This document shows positions 24,036-34,782 of a DNA stretch of 64,000 nucleotides, piece after piece. Positions within the stretch are counted from its first letter, which is position 1, and every line of letters begins with the position of its first letter. The notes under the pieces are model-generated. The model was not told where the DNA came from, did no database searches, and was given only the letters and a program-made list of their open reading frames with translations. The DNA is from Agarilytica sp033852165 (GTDB lineage: Bacteria > Pseudomonadota > Gammaproteobacteria > Pseudomonadales > Cellvibrionaceae), in NCBI GenBank assembly GCA_033852165.1, contig JAWSUZ010000031.1, positions 1 through 64,000 on the forward strand. The letters are read 5' to 3'. The position numbers and the translations under genes were made by a program.

Positions 24036-27000
24036 ATGAAGTATGTATCGAAATATTTAGGAATTTTTACGTTCATTGGATTGGTGACATTTAACGCTTC
24101 AGCGGAAACAAATAATTCTGCTCCTGTATTTAATGTTTCTCCCGATATTGATGCGGATGCAGGTGCGCTCTACACATTTGATGCTTCAGCGATAGATCCT
24201 GATGGGGACCCCATCAGCTACAGCATTACAATTTCGCCGGAAGCCTCCGGTATTACTGTCAGTAATGAGGGTGTTATTGATTGGACACCAACAAGTGAGC
24301 AGATTGGAGAATATTGGGTATGGTTGAGAGCCGACGACGGTAAGCTAGGGGTATCTAAACTTGAATTTGGTTTAGTTGTAACCGACCCTGCGAATAATGC
24401 CCCGATATTTAACGGCACGCCTATCAGCGAGGCTTACGTTAACAATCAGTATGTGTTTGAAACTCAGGCTTATGATCCGGATGGCGATAGCATCACATAC
24501 ACTGTGTCTAGCTGGCCTGTAGCCACTAGCGTAAGTGTTGATAGCAATGGCGTTGTCAGTTGGACCCCTAGTGCAAATGATATTGGTCAGGGATCGGTAT
24601 CGGTGATTGCAGACGATGGTAAGCTGGGAATAACAAAACTAACTTATGCATTGAACGTGAGTGCGGTTGTTACACCGACTCCGACTTCGACTCCGACTCC
24701 GACTCCGACTCNNNNNNNNNNNNNNNNNNNNNNNNNNNNNNNNNNNNNNNNNNNNNNNNNNNNNNNNNNNNNNNNNNNNNNNNNNNNNNNNNNNNNNNNN
24801 NNNNNNNNNACTCCGACTCCGACTCCGACTCCAATACCTAACGCAGCACCGGTGGCTTCAAGTGATAGCTTGACCACAGATGAAGATATGCCGCTTAGTT
24901 TTGTGCTTCAAGCAAATGATCCGGATTTAGATCCATTAACATACAGTGTGATCAGCCAGCCTGAAAACGGTGTGATTAGTGGAATAGCACCGAATGTAAT
25001 TTATACACCGAATACAGATAGTAACGGTCCGGATCAATTTACTTTCCAAGTAAACGACGGTGAATTGAATTCTAATATTGCCACAATTACCATCAATATT
25101 GCAGCCATTAACGATGCGCCGGTTGCTCAGGAACAATCGCTCAACACGGCTGAAGATAATGCGCTTAACATTACATTAACGGGTGCAGATCAAGAAAATA
25201 ATCTGTTAACTTTTGTGTTGGATGCTCAGCCCGCAAGTGGCGTTTTATCCGGTAGCGGCGCAAATATTACTTACACGCCCAATGCCAATTATTCAGGTAA
25301 CGATAGCTTCAGTTACCATGTGAACGATGGTGAGTTTGATTCAACTATTGTCATAATTTCAATTTCGGTTAATGCCATTAATGATTCGCCGATTGCGAAT
25401 GCGCAATCAGTGACTACAAATGAAGACAGTATTGTTAATGTCACCTTAAGCGGCAGTGATCCCGAAAATAATCCGCTAACGTTTGTTATTGATTCGCAGC
25501 CAGAAAATGGGCAGCTAAGCGGCATTGCGCCGAATTTAGTCTATACACCCAATGAAAATATTTTTGGCAGCGATGCTTTTACTTTTCATGTCAATGATGG
25601 AAGCCTAGATTCAAATATTGTCACGGTGCCTATTACAATAAACACCGTCAATGATGCGCCAGAATTTCAGTTCTCGCCGGGTTTATCTGCCACAGAAAAT
25701 AGTGTCTACACCGCAACAGTGACTGCGACGGATAGCGATGGGGATCTATTAACTTATATTCTTGAATCTGCTCCTGATGGTATGACTATTGACAGTTCTA
25801 CTGGAGTCATTCAATGGTTGCCCAGTTATTCTCAGTCGGGTGATTATTTAATTGCTGTCGCGGTGAGTGATGGTAACGGCGGTGGAGATTCTGAAAACTT
25901 TACGCTGACAGTGGCAAACGCCAACAGGGCGCCGACGATAAGTTCCACTGCCGTTGGAAGCGTTATCGATGGCGACATTTATCTCTATGCAGTTGTGGCC
26001 AGCGACGAAGATGATGAAGATAGTTTGAGTTATGTATTAAGTACCTCACCATCAGCAATGATCATTGATAGTGTGAGCGGCTTGGTTCAATGGTCATCAC
26101 CCATCGTGGGCGAGCATGCCGTCGGTATTGTCGTCAGTGATGGCGATATCGAAGTCACACAAAATTTTACCTTAACGGTTAACGAAGCCAACGAGGCGCC
26201 CGTTATCACTTCCATACCGGTCCATGCCGCGATTGAAGGCGAGTCCTACAAATATTCGCTGACTGCAGAGGATCCGAATGGTGATGCACTAAGTTATCGT
26301 TTAATTACTGCGCCCGCTGGCGTTACCTTTGATTCAATTGATAGCAGCATTAATTGGGCTAGTCCGGTATTGGGCAGTTATCCCATTAGCGTTGAGGTAT
26401 CGGATCCGGAAGGTTTGTTCGCACAACAATCCTATACGATTCAAGTTGTGTCTGAGCTGCCGCAACAGACCACAAAAGGCCAAGATTTTTGGGCGATGTT
26501 TAATGCAAACACCTCAACTAATGAATATGTTGGTATTCTGCCGAAGTTGTCTTTATTTATTGTCTCTGAAACGGATACAGAGGTGAATATTGAGATACCC
26601 GGTTTGTCATTCAGCCAGGTGTACTTGGTCAGTGCTAATCAGGTTGAGGAAATTGATTTATATGATGCTATGGCGTCAAATACGGCTCCCTATTTAAGTT
26701 TTGTCGATCAGTTGGGGATTGGCGTACACGGTATTCACGTGACAGCCTTGGCTGATATTAATTTATATTTAATTCACGAATCTTATATCTCGACGGATTC
26801 AACACAAATATTCCCAACGAGTAGTTTGGATCTTGAGTACTTGGTATTTGGGGATGCAAAAAGTGTGGGGATTGTGCCGAGTAGTGGGGAATTTCATGTG
26901 GGTAATTTCGTTGGCGTTGTGGCAACGGAAGACAATACTCTTGTAGAAATAACACCATTAGTCGATCTATTTATTGATGATAGCGGCACGACTATCGCTG

Positions 27001-30000
27001 CAGGTGAAACACACCGTGTGACACTGAATGCCGGAGAAACATTTCAGGGTTTAGGGCCGAAGTGGAGATCTTTTCTCGACAATAAAGACAGTGATCTCAG
27101 TGGGTCTTCTGTCGTTGCTGATAAGCCTGTGGCCGTTTTCTCCGGAGATAAGTGTGTCGCTCTTGGGGGGGAGTTTGCTTGTGATCATGTGGTTGAGCAG
27201 ATTCCGCCAATATCAAGTTGGGGGCTCAGCTATATGACAATGCCTTTGGCCGCTAGAGCTAAAGGTGATCTCTTTAAAGTTGTCAGTGCACATGACAACA
27301 CCCATGTGTGGATTAATCATGTCCTTGTTGCGAATTTACAGAAAGGCGAATACCACACGGTCATACTAGATGAGCCCAGCGTGATCGAAGGTAGTCGCCC
27401 AATTGCAATCACACAGTTTTCTCACTCGAATGACTATGATGCAAGTCATGAGGATAGAGATTTACCGACTGATTTTGGCGACCCGTTTATGGTCTTAATA
27501 TCGCCGAAAGAACAATTTTTACCGGCATACACTTTCGCAACACCTTCTGATCGAATCAGTATTAATTTTATAAATTTAATTGCCAATGCTGCCGATGTTG
27601 AAAGCCTTCGTTTGGATGGCAGTACCCTTGGCATTGTCGAATGGGAAATAATACCCGGCACGGATTATATGGGGGCACAGCTCGCGGTAACTGCAGGTCA
27701 GCATAGTTTGACCGCTGACAGTCCATTTGGCCTCACCATTTATGGATTTGATTGGTACGTGTCATACGGCCATATGGGTGGGCAGGGGTTGGTTGATCTC
27801 AGTAGTGCCTCAGAATTGATTGTCAGTGCAACCGAGTTTAATCCAAATGTTGGTGATAGCGTTTGCCTGAATACACAGTTGCTCGATAGCGCGCAAACCC
27901 CAATATCTCAAACCCAAATATTTTTTGAGCGTGAATATAATGGTTTTCAGCGTTTCTATACGCAAATTACCGATGTGGCTGGACACGCAAGCTTCTGTTA
28001 CGAGGCTGAAGCGGAAGGCTTGGAAACAGTAAGCGTATCGGCGCAACACTTGTCAGCAACCCTTATCATTAATTGGCAGCCACCCTTCGATACATCGGCG
28101 CGTGCACCGCAATTTTTTACTCTTCCAGTAATGAGCGCTACCCCAGGTGGGAGTTACCGTTACCAAGCGCTCGCGCGCGATGCGAATAATGACATCCTCA
28201 CATACAGTCTGGTAACTGGGCCCGCTGGAATGAGCATTGATGCCGCGACGGGGTTGGTGCAATGGACCGTGTCGCGTAACTTTGATAACACGCCTATTTC
28301 AATAGCGGTTAGCGATGGCTTTTATAGTGTTGTTCAACAATATCCACTCGTTTATACCCAACGTAGTAATCGTTATCCAGATTTTACTTCTGTGCCTATT
28401 ACTCGGACTTTTTCTGACCGGGAGTATCTCTACCGATTGACAGCAGTGGATCCCGATAATGTCATTCATAATGTGATCTACAGTCTTATTAGCGCTCCGT
28501 CAGGTATGGCGCTAGAAAACGCCGCCCTTGTGTGGTTGCCAGAATCCGCCGATGTGGGTGACCATGCTGTCGAGGTTCAAATAACGGATCTAGGTGGGTT
28601 TACAACTCTCCAGAGTTTTACGCTTACTGTTGATTTAAATCAAGCGCCTGTTTTCATCAGTAATCCTCCGTCGTTAGAGGTTACCGTTGGGCACGATTGG
28701 ATCTACACCTTTGCAATTGACGACAATGAATATGAAGGTGGTTTGCATCCCTATAGCTATTCCCTGATTGATGGTCCTGAAGGTATGTCCGTTAATCATA
28801 CCGGGTATGCTCGCTGGTTCCCGGGCTCTAGTCAGATCGGCAGCCATGCTGTTGAACTAGAGGTTCAAGATCCATCGGGAGCAGTGGGCAGGCAGCAATT
28901 TAACGTAACAGTTTTACCCAATGGCGTGCCGGAATTTACCACGCTACCCGCACAAGAAGCGGTTGCTCGTCACTTGTATAACTCTCCAATCGTTGCGGTG
29001 GATACCGATGGTGATCAGCTAATTTATTCTGTAAATTTTGGGCCTGAAGGATTGTCCACATACGGCGCAAGTGTCCGTTGGACGCCGCGAGAGGATCAGG
29101 TCGGTACGCATAGTGTAAGTATTACTGCGGCTGACCGCTTTGGCGCCTCCGCAACGATTACTTACAGCCTCGATGTTAAGCCTAATAATGCCCCCGTTTT
29201 TACGACGGTTCCGGTGGAAAACGTCATTGCTGACCGTAGTTATAGTTATAGCGCTGCAGCTCTAGACGCCGAAGGGGATTCTATTAGCTATCGTTTGGTG
29301 ACTGGACCTATAGGCATGGCGATCAGTTCTTGGAGTCTCAGTTGGACGCCTTCGGCTAGCCAAGTGGGAAGCCATCTCGTCGTGATTGAAGCGAACGATT
29401 CATTGGGCGGTGTTAGCGAGCAACGTTATACGCTAAATGTGAATCCGGATCGGGCCCCGGTATTTAGTTCGGTACCGGCGAATGTTGCATATGTTGGTAT
29501 TAATTATAGCGATAGTGCGCAAGCCTCAGACCCCGATGGAGACCAGGTTTTGTTTCGAAAAATATCTGGCCCCAGCAATCTTAATGTGAGCGTCTATGGT
29601 CCAATAACGTGGACCCCGTCAGCAGACTTCGAAGGCCGCCATACGGTAGTGATCGAGGCTTATGACTACGCCAGACCAAGTGTATCTACTACTAGGCAAT
29701 CATTCGATATTACGGTTATCGGAGATAATCTACTGATTGTGGAATACCCACTGAACCCCTTACTCAACCACGCGCAAGCATGGCAGGGCGTTGTGACGGC
29801 GGTTAATCCCGACGAATTACCCATTACTTATAGTTTGGTGTTTCCGGTACCGGCTGGTTTGAACATTGAGCCCTCCACTGGTGTATTAACTTGGACGCCC
29901 AGTTTTGCGCAAATTGGCAGTCATTCGATTACGGTGACCGCGGCTGATGGTGAAGGTCAAGAGGATTCAGTGACGTTTAGCCTCACTGTGCAAGAAGGCG

Positions 30001-30572
30001 AAAACCAAACGCCAGTCGTAGACTCTGAAGCGATCATCATGGCGTATACCGGGGAAATATATGAATACCCATTGCAGGTGAGTGATCCGGAAAATCAATC
30101 GTTAATTTATGCGTTGTTGCTTGGCCCGGACGCGATGTCGATTGATAGCGAAGGTGTGTTGGTCTGGTTACCTGAAGTTAATGACGTTGGTATTCATGCG
30201 GTGACGATTAGCATCACTGATAGCGAAGGGGCTGAAACATTGCATAGCTTTGACCTAAGCGTGTCGCAAGAGCGAGATTATCCGCTTGTCACCAGTGAGC
30301 CAATTACTGAGGCAAGAACTGAGGACGGCTATTCCTATCAGATCCAAGCACGTGACCCTGAAGGTGATCCTCTGAATTACAGCGTTATTGATGCGCCCTC
30401 AAGTCTCGTTATCGATAGTAGCGGCCTAGTGACGTGGTCGCCAATCCTAAGTGATGTGGGAGAGTCTTCGGTGATATTTGGTATCAGTGATGATAATGGT
30501 TTTGTCACTGAGCATCAGTACGAGATTCAGGTCACGGCACCTGGCCCGCATAATCGACGAATTTGTCGTTAA
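24036..30572 (+). CDS. Giant secreted cadherin/Ig-repeat protein with IgGFc-binding-like domain
   Basis: About 2178 aa from ATG 24036 (GGGGA at 24026-24030; a TTG four codons upstream is less likely). The signal peptide ends near SAE. Two Ig/cadherin-like repeats (33-210) lead to a Thr-Pro linker that holds 98 Ns, so the true length is uncertain and the frame across the gap is an assumption. Next come three tandem-95/cadherin-like repeats (about 269-542: EDxxLxxxLxGxD, YTPNxNxxGxDxFxxHVND), further Ig-like repeats, and an IgGFc-binding-like N-terminal domain (about 809-1252: TKGQDFWAMF, KPVAVFSGDKC, CDHVVEQIPP, YGFDWYVSYGH). An Ig-like domain and about nine DPDGDxxxYSLxxGPxGM repeats follow to the end. 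Known relatives are adhesins or surface proteins. No sorting signal is visible at the C-terminus. It is probably co-transcribed with the gene 27 bp downstream. Confidence 0.82.
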   Translation: MKYVSKYLGIFTFIGLVTFNASAETNNSAPVFNVSPDIDADAGALYTFDASAIDPDGDPISYSITISPEASGITVSNEGVIDWTPTSEQIGEYWVWLRADDGKLGVSKLEFGLVVTDPANNAPIFNGTPISEAYVNNQYVFETQAYDPDGDSITYTVSSWPVATSVSVDSNGVVSWTPSANDIGQGSVSVIADDGKLGITKLTYALNVSAVVTPTPTSTPTPTPTXXXXXXXXXXXXXXXXXXXXXXXXXXXXXXXXXTPTPTPTPIPNAAPVASSDSLTTDEDMPLSFVLQANDPDLDPLTYSVISQPENGVISGIAPNVIYTPNTDSNGPDQFTFQVNDGELNSNIATITINIAAINDAPVAQEQSLNTAEDNALNITLTGADQENNLLTFVLDAQPASGVLSGSGANITYTPNANYSGNDSFSYHVNDGEFDSTIVIISISVNAINDSPIANAQSVTTNEDSIVNVTLSGSDPENNPLTFVIDSQPENGQLSGIAPNLVYTPNENIFGSDAFTFHVNDGSLDSNIVTVPITINTVNDAPEFQFSPGLSATENSVYTATVTATDSDGDLLTYILESAPDGMTIDSSTGVIQWLPSYSQSGDYLIAVAVSDGNGGGDSENFTLTVANANRAPTISSTAVGSVIDGDIYLYAVVASDEDDEDSLSYVLSTSPSAMIIDSVSGLVQWSSPIVGEHAVGIVVSDGDIEVTQNFTLTVNEANEAPVITSIPVHAAIEGESYKYSLTAEDPNGDALSYRLITAPAGVTFDSIDSSINWASPVLGSYPISVEVSDPEGLFAQQSYTIQVVSELPQQTTKGQDFWAMFNANTSTNEYVGILPKLSLFIVSETDTEVNIEIPGLSFSQVYLVSANQVEEIDLYDAMASNTAPYLSFVDQLGIGVHGIHVTALADINLYLIHESYISTDSTQIFPTSSLDLEYLVFGDAKSVGIVPSSGEFHVGNFVGVVATEDNTLVEITPLVDLFIDDSGTTIAAGETHRVTLNAGETFQGLGPKWRSFLDNKDSDLSGSSVVADKPVAVFSGDKCVALGGEFACDHVVEQIPPISSWGLSYMTMPLAARAKGDLFKVVSAHDNTHVWINHVLVANLQKGEYHTVILDEPSVIEGSRPIAITQFSHSNDYDASHEDRDLPTDFGDPFMVLISPKEQFLPAYTFATPSDRISINFINLIANAADVESLRLDGSTLGIVEWEIIPGTDYMGAQLAVTAGQHSLTADSPFGLTIYGFDWYVSYGHMGGQGLVDLSSASELIVSATEFNPNVGDSVCLNTQLLDSAQTPISQTQIFFEREYNGFQRFYTQITDVAGHASFCYEAEAEGLETVSVSAQHLSATLIINWQPPFDTSARAPQFFTLPVMSATPGGSYRYQALARDANNDILTYSLVTGPAGMSIDAATGLVQWTVSRNFDNTPISIAVSDGFYSVVQQYPLVYTQRSNRYPDFTSVPITRTFSDREYLYRLTAVDPDNVIHNVIYSLISAPSGMALENAALVWLPESADVGDHAVEVQITDLGGFTTLQSFTLTVDLNQAPVFISNPPSLEVTVGHDWIYTFAIDDNEYEGGLHPYSYSLIDGPEGMSVNHTGYARWFPGSSQIGSHAVELEVQDPSGAVGRQQFNVTVLPNGVPEFTTLPAQEAVARHLYNSPIVAVDTDGDQLIYSVNFGPEGLSTYGASVRWTPREDQVGTHSVSITAADRFGASATITYSLDVKPNNAPVFTTVPVENVIADRSYSYSAAALDAEGDSISYRLVTGPIGMAISSWSLSWTPSASQVGSHLVVIEANDSLGGVSEQRYTLNVNPDRAPVFSSVPANVAYVGINYSDSAQASDPDGDQVLFRKISGPSNLNVSVYGPITWTPSADFEGRHTVVIEAYDYARPSVSTTRQSFDITVIGDNLLIVEYPLNPLLNHAQAWQGVVTAVNPDELPITYSLVFPVPAGLNIEPSTGVLTWTPSFAQIGSHSITVTAADGEGQEDSVTFSLTVQEGENQTPVVDSEAIIMAYTGEIYEYPLQVSDPENQSLIYALLLGPDAMSIDSEGVLVWLPEVNDVGIHAVTISITDSEGAETLHSFDLSVSQERDYPLVTSEPITEARTEDGYSYQIQARDPEGDPLNYSVIDAPSSLVIDSSGLVTWSPILSDVGESSVIFGISDDNGFVTEHQYEIQVTAPGPHNRRICR
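24712..24809. other. Assembly gap (98 Ns) in a Thr-Pro repeat
   Basis: The gap interrupts an (ACTCCG)n hexanucleotide tract inside the giant gene. The number of Ns may not equal the true length. Confidence 0.95.
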
Positions 30573-30599
30573 TCATTCGTTAACTTGAAGGAGCAAAAT

Positions 30600-33500
30600 A
30601 TGTACTCAAATAAATTAATCGAGAGAACGAAAATGACGATGAAACAGTCGCCCGTGAAACGATTCGATAATCAATATAAAAATATTTTTCGTGCGGGATT
30701 TACCGCAACTGTGTTGGTGTTTTTTACCTCTGGACTTGTGGATGCGAAATCACATGATGCTTCGGTTTATAAAAACACTGTTAACCAAACGGTTAGCATC
30801 GTAAGTAAGGCGGAAAATACGCTCGCAGACCTTGGGCGAATGATTGACGGTTTACAGGTAAAAAAATCACCCGACGAGCAACAGAAAGCGGCGCTGATTT
30901 CCAAGCACGAATTATTGTCAAAATATAACGAGCTGAGGGCATTAGATGATACTTTGATCAAGTACTATGACTTGAAGGTGTTGGAATATAAACCCCATTC
31001 AGCACCTGCTGTTGCGTCGGTTAAAAAATTAAAACAACACTATGTGGCTTCGATAAAGCAGTTGGGTATCTATGTGACTGAATTGGTTTCAGTGACCGAT
31101 TCTGGCACCTTCAGCGCAACCGCCGAAAAAGCTTTGTCGTTGATTGGATCGTTACAGCACGTACCTAATCATACGGCTTGGGATCAGCACGGCATGCCAT
31201 TTGGCCCCGGTGGAGTATCGGTGCGAGCACCCTTGTTGACGCAAGCGGAATTGTTGGCGACATTGAATATCAGTATGGAAGGGGATCCCAGTACTCCCAC
31301 TACTGCGGATTTAGAAGAAACTACCGATGCCGCTTTTACCGACGACATAAGATCCTTAGCGGGTTCTCTTGCGAATGACCCTGTGGCGATTTACAACTGG
31401 GTATACAACAATATTACATTTATTCCCAGTTATGGATCGATCCAGGGTGCAGACATGACCCTGCAAATAAAACGGGGCAACGCGACCGATACGGCCAGTT
31501 TGTTGGTAGCGCTACTGCGTATTTCAGGCATCCCGTCGCGATACGCGTATGGGTCAATTGATTTATCGATCGAGCAAAGTATGAATTGGGTCGGTGGTGT
31601 TGATAAGGTGGCTTCAGCGACCAATCTATTGGGGCAGGGGGGCGTACCGACGATATTACGACGTGTCGACGGCGAAGATGATTCTATTGGTATAGAGCAT
31701 ACATGGGTGCAATTGTGGAGTGGGTCGTCATGGGTTGATGTGGATCCCTCATTTAAACAATATGAATTTATGCAAGGCATAGACTACGCCGAACAAGTGC
31801 CGCTAGATTTTGACGCTTTTGTAGCCACGGTGTCTGAAACCATGACTGAAGATGCAGTAGAGCAGTCTATTCAAAACCTAGACCCAAAGATATTGAATGC
31901 GGAAACGGATAAATATTTAGCGGAAGTCGACGCCTTCACCAATGCCTTGGACCCGAGTACTTCGGTCGCCGAATATTTAGGTGGGCAATATATTCTAGAA
32001 ACAAACGAAACTGCGCTACCCAGTTTACCCTTACCTTATAAACAGCTACATGCGAACGTCAGTTTTAGTGAGGTTCCGGACAGTTTAAAACATAAGTTTA
32101 AAATTGAAATGAAAGCCCAGGGCGGCGGGCAGATATTTTCACATGAAATTTATACCGCAGAGTTAGCGGGACAATTTGTATCCTTATCCTTTGAGCCTGC
32201 CTCGGCAGCAGATCTCGCTGACTATTTAGATTTTATCCCCGACGGGCTCACTGGGATAGAGCAAATCCCATCACAACTTCCGGTCGGACTTTTTAATGTG
32301 ACGCCGTTGTTAGAGATTGGTGATGCTAAATATTCGTTCAATACTCCCATGCGAAATGGGGAAGAGGTGATTGTCGAAAAAGGTTTTAGGCCGCCGCAAA
32401 GCACTTGGGAAATGACGCATAATCCAATGATCGCCGGGGAATATCAAGCCATTGGGGTTTCTTTGCAAGGTGAATCAGGTAAGCAATTTACAGACCTGCA
32501 GAATAAAGTCGATGCCGTGGGTTTGGCTATGTCGCAAGGAAATTATGAACCACTTGCTCAGACGGGTGTGTTTGGACTGATTCAGCAATCCATCATTCTC
32601 ACGTATTTTTCTGAGTTGCATGCAAGGGCACAATTACACGGCGCACTGTTTGGTGTGGTGGTATACCCACAACCCAGTTATGGCACATTTACCAAAAGTG
32701 CCACGGTGCGATACAACTTTGGTTTGCCGGAGTCTTATGAGGTTGGTGGCTTCCTCATGGATATTGATCGGTTAAATATAAGTTCTGAGTGTAAATCCAA
32801 CTGTTGGAATAAATGGTATCAATTCAATCAAGATATTGGTGCTTTATCATCAGCCTATGAGCATGAAATTCCAGAGCGTTATTTGGGCTCCTTGCCTGGT
32901 CATGTATATGGCGTGTCAACCATCAAAGCCATTGATGTTGCCATGGAAAGCGGGCAAAAGATATTCCGAATTGAGAGTGATAACTGGGGCGTTGTACGGC
33001 CGCTATTGCAGATTGATAGTGCGATAATAGATGAAATAAATGCTGCCGTACAAAGTGGTGCACAGGTATTGACCCATGAATCTCCTGTTGAAGTTGGTGC
33101 TTGGACGGGGGCGGGCTACATTATTGTGGATCCTGACACTGGTGCTGCCGCGTATAAAATTAGTGGGGGAAGTAATGGCGGAGCTGCTCAAGTCATACTG
33201 GAAGCTGATTTTAGTGATGGCAGTGAGCGCTGCCCCTATCAGAGAGATGTTGAGTTTAATGCGGGTCCTATTGGGGTAAACATTACCATTAATTCGCAAC
33301 TTAATGATGAGCTAAGAGATATATTTGGAATTGCGTCAGAGATGCTCTTGGCCTTTTTTCCGAATTATGATGAGGAAGGTAAGGTAATCGAGATTGGAGA
33401 TTTAAAAAAGGTGGGAGAGGAAGCAGGAAAATTGTCCGAAGCGATTCATAAGTTTTTGTATGAAAGCGATGAAGCTATACATCTTCCATTGGTCGAATAT

Positions 33501-33689
33501 GAGTACTTGTTGTTTGCGGCCAGCGGTGCGCAAGCACTTAATAGTGTTGCCAAAGGTATGTTTGAGCGAGGTTTGGTTGGGCAGGCAGCACGAAGAAGCC
33601 CAAATGTTAGCCTTGCCTTTGGGATGGTTATTGGGGTGTATATTGCACCCTATTTGTATTCTACATTGGTGCACCACTGCCGTTTGTGA
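30600..33689 (+). CDS. Exported transglutaminase-like domain protein
   Basis: 1029 aa from ATG 30600 (AAGGAG at 30588-30593); a TTG at 30585 overlaps the SD and is rejected. The N-terminus has a positively charged stretch followed by a hydrophobic segment ending near VDA, fitting a signal peptide. A coiled, Lys-rich region follows. A transglutaminase/protease-fold domain lies at about 250-390 with NATDTASLLVALLR, IEHTWVQLW and VDVDPSFK, which give the His and Asp of the triad. The position usually held by the catalytic Cys reads Ala, so activity is doubtful or needs another residue. The ~600-residue remainder is unrecognised. The 27-bp gap to the giant adhesin-like gene suggests a two-gene operon; the protein may process, anchor or fold around its partner. 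Confidence 0.7.
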   Translation: MYSNKLIERTKMTMKQSPVKRFDNQYKNIFRAGFTATVLVFFTSGLVDAKSHDASVYKNTVNQTVSIVSKAENTLADLGRMIDGLQVKKSPDEQQKAALISKHELLSKYNELRALDDTLIKYYDLKVLEYKPHSAPAVASVKKLKQHYVASIKQLGIYVTELVSVTDSGTFSATAEKALSLIGSLQHVPNHTAWDQHGMPFGPGGVSVRAPLLTQAELLATLNISMEGDPSTPTTADLEETTDAAFTDDIRSLAGSLANDPVAIYNWVYNNITFIPSYGSIQGADMTLQIKRGNATDTASLLVALLRISGIPSRYAYGSIDLSIEQSMNWVGGVDKVASATNLLGQGGVPTILRRVDGEDDSIGIEHTWVQLWSGSSWVDVDPSFKQYEFMQGIDYAEQVPLDFDAFVATVSETMTEDAVEQSIQNLDPKILNAETDKYLAEVDAFTNALDPSTSVAEYLGGQYILETNETALPSLPLPYKQLHANVSFSEVPDSLKHKFKIEMKAQGGGQIFSHEIYTAELAGQFVSLSFEPASAADLADYLDFIPDGLTGIEQIPSQLPVGLFNVTPLLEIGDAKYSFNTPMRNGEEVIVEKGFRPPQSTWEMTHNPMIAGEYQAIGVSLQGESGKQFTDLQNKVDAVGLAMSQGNYEPLAQTGVFGLIQQSIILTYFSELHARAQLHGALFGVVVYPQPSYGTFTKSATVRYNFGLPESYEVGGFLMDIDRLNISSECKSNCWNKWYQFNQDIGALSSAYEHEIPERYLGSLPGHVYGVSTIKAIDVAMESGQKIFRIESDNWGVVRPLLQIDSAIIDEINAAVQSGAQVLTHESPVEVGAWTGAGYIIVDPDTGAAAYKISGGSNGGAAQVILEADFSDGSERCPYQRDVEFNAGPIGVNITINSQLNDELRDIFGIASEMLLAFFPNYDEEGKVIEIGDLKKVGEEAGKLSEAIHKFLYESDEAIHLPLVEYEYLLFAASGAQALNSVAKGMFERGLVGQAARRSPNVSLAFGMVIGVYIAPYLYSTLVHHCRL

Positions 33690-33727
33690 ATCTGCAACTT
33701 AAAAAGCAATATTGAACAGAAATAAAG

Positions 33728-33804
33728 ATGACAGGCACTCTTAAAAAAGGAAAAATACAGTTTTAAATAAATAGGACATATATGGACGATCCCGTTTCGT
33801 CAAG
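33728..33804. repeat. Short RAYT-type element (MITE-like)
   Basis: It begins with a degenerate left end TGACAGGCACTC and ends with GGACATATATGGACGATCC followed by GTTTCGTCAAG, the same right-end sequence found at 36441-36460 and 38407-38438. It has no coding capacity. Confidence 0.5.
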
Positions 33805-33809
33805 TAATC

Positions 33810-33837
33810 AATAAACCTCAGAATACGGAGGTTTATT
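33810..33837. terminator. Possible terminator hairpin
   Basis: AATAAACCTC (33810-33819) and GAGGTTTATT (33828-33837) form a perfect 10-bp stem with an 8-nt loop about 120 bp after the transglutaminase-like gene. The T-run is weak. It could end either strand's transcript or be part of the repeat DNA. Confidence 0.45.
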
Positions 33838-34093
33838 GTTGTACTTTAATGTCACTCTAGTCTTTTGATCAACCATCTTTTTGATTTTAAGAAGGCGGTA
33901 ACGAAGACATATATCCGGCGTCAACAAGGAAGGTGGGTGGCCACCTCCGCGCCCAAATGAGATCCGCGCCTAGCCGCCTAAAACAGGCACTCAGTTTCGA
34001 AGAACTTTGTCCTATACAGGCTCTTGCTAGGGCGGGTTAACCGCTATGTTCATCATGCAATGATTACCTTAAGGTAGAGTGGTAAAGTTGAGG
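33838..34093. other. Unassigned spacer
   Basis: Nothing recognisable as a gene. The stretch lies next to the IS110-type transposase tail and may include the non-coding end of that element. Confidence 0.4.
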
Positions 34094-34213
34094 CTAGGGT
34101 ATGATTTTATAGGGTTCACGTCGTTGTAATAATATCCAAGCGATCCTAGCCATACGAGCAGCCATAGCAACGCAGGCTTTTTGGATACCTCTACGAGCAA
34201 TCAAGTTATTGAG
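34094..34213 (-). pseudogene. C-terminal fragment of an IS110-family transposase
   Basis: Reverse-strand frame reading NLIARRGIQKACVAMAARMA, then RIAWILLQRREPY, ending TAG at 34096-34094. The pattern RGxxKAxVAxAxxxARIAWxLL...Y is the usual IS110-family C-terminus. It is cut upstream where RAYT-derived sequence begins at about 34240. Only about 40 residues remain. Confidence 0.6.
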
Positions 34214-34239
34214 AACAAACAAGACAGGAGAACAAACAA

Positions 34240-34602
34240 GACAGGCATCGTAAAGAAAAGAAAAATCAAAAGTCCTAAAATCCGGATGTCACCCTTCTGT
34301 TTTTTAGGGGCTTTCTAGCCTTGGTTTCGTTTTCATTATTTTGTCGGCAGGTTCTTTTAAATCGTGTGCGTCAGGAATGATTTAGACGTGGTAGCGCCTT
34401 GGCCATTGCGCCAATGGTGATTTAAGGTGGGTTACTTAAGAGGTGGGGCTAATGCAGTAGCGCTATACAGTTGGCAAGCCCTGGTGTTCGTTTAAACCCC
34501 AGTATCTGTGCCGCACGCTTGACCTTATCTTTTCCTCCTACAAGGCCTTTAAATCGGCTTTCGAATGTTGTGACTAAATTTATCCAGGTTTCAGGCTCTA
34601 TA
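34240..34602 (-). pseudogene. Truncated copy of the RAYT element
   Basis: This 363-bp stretch repeats 35171-35533 with a few differences and the same length. It contains the left end, the stem-loop AAAGTCCTAAAA...TTTTTTAGGGGCTTT, and the last ~50 codons of the transposase (stop at 34451-34449). Similarity ends abruptly at about 34602. Confidence 0.8.
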
Positions 34603-34782
34603 TTGTAGAGCGCCACTTTGAGGTCGTACGATAGGCCAAATTATCTATCATACGATTCGGCTGGTTTACGACGCTTTTACCACGCTCTCGTCATACAATA
34701 TTTTTGGCTAGCCAAATTAAAATCATAACTTCAGCCAATCTGTGTCGTAGCGATACGATACTTTTGGCTAATTCTTTGCAAT

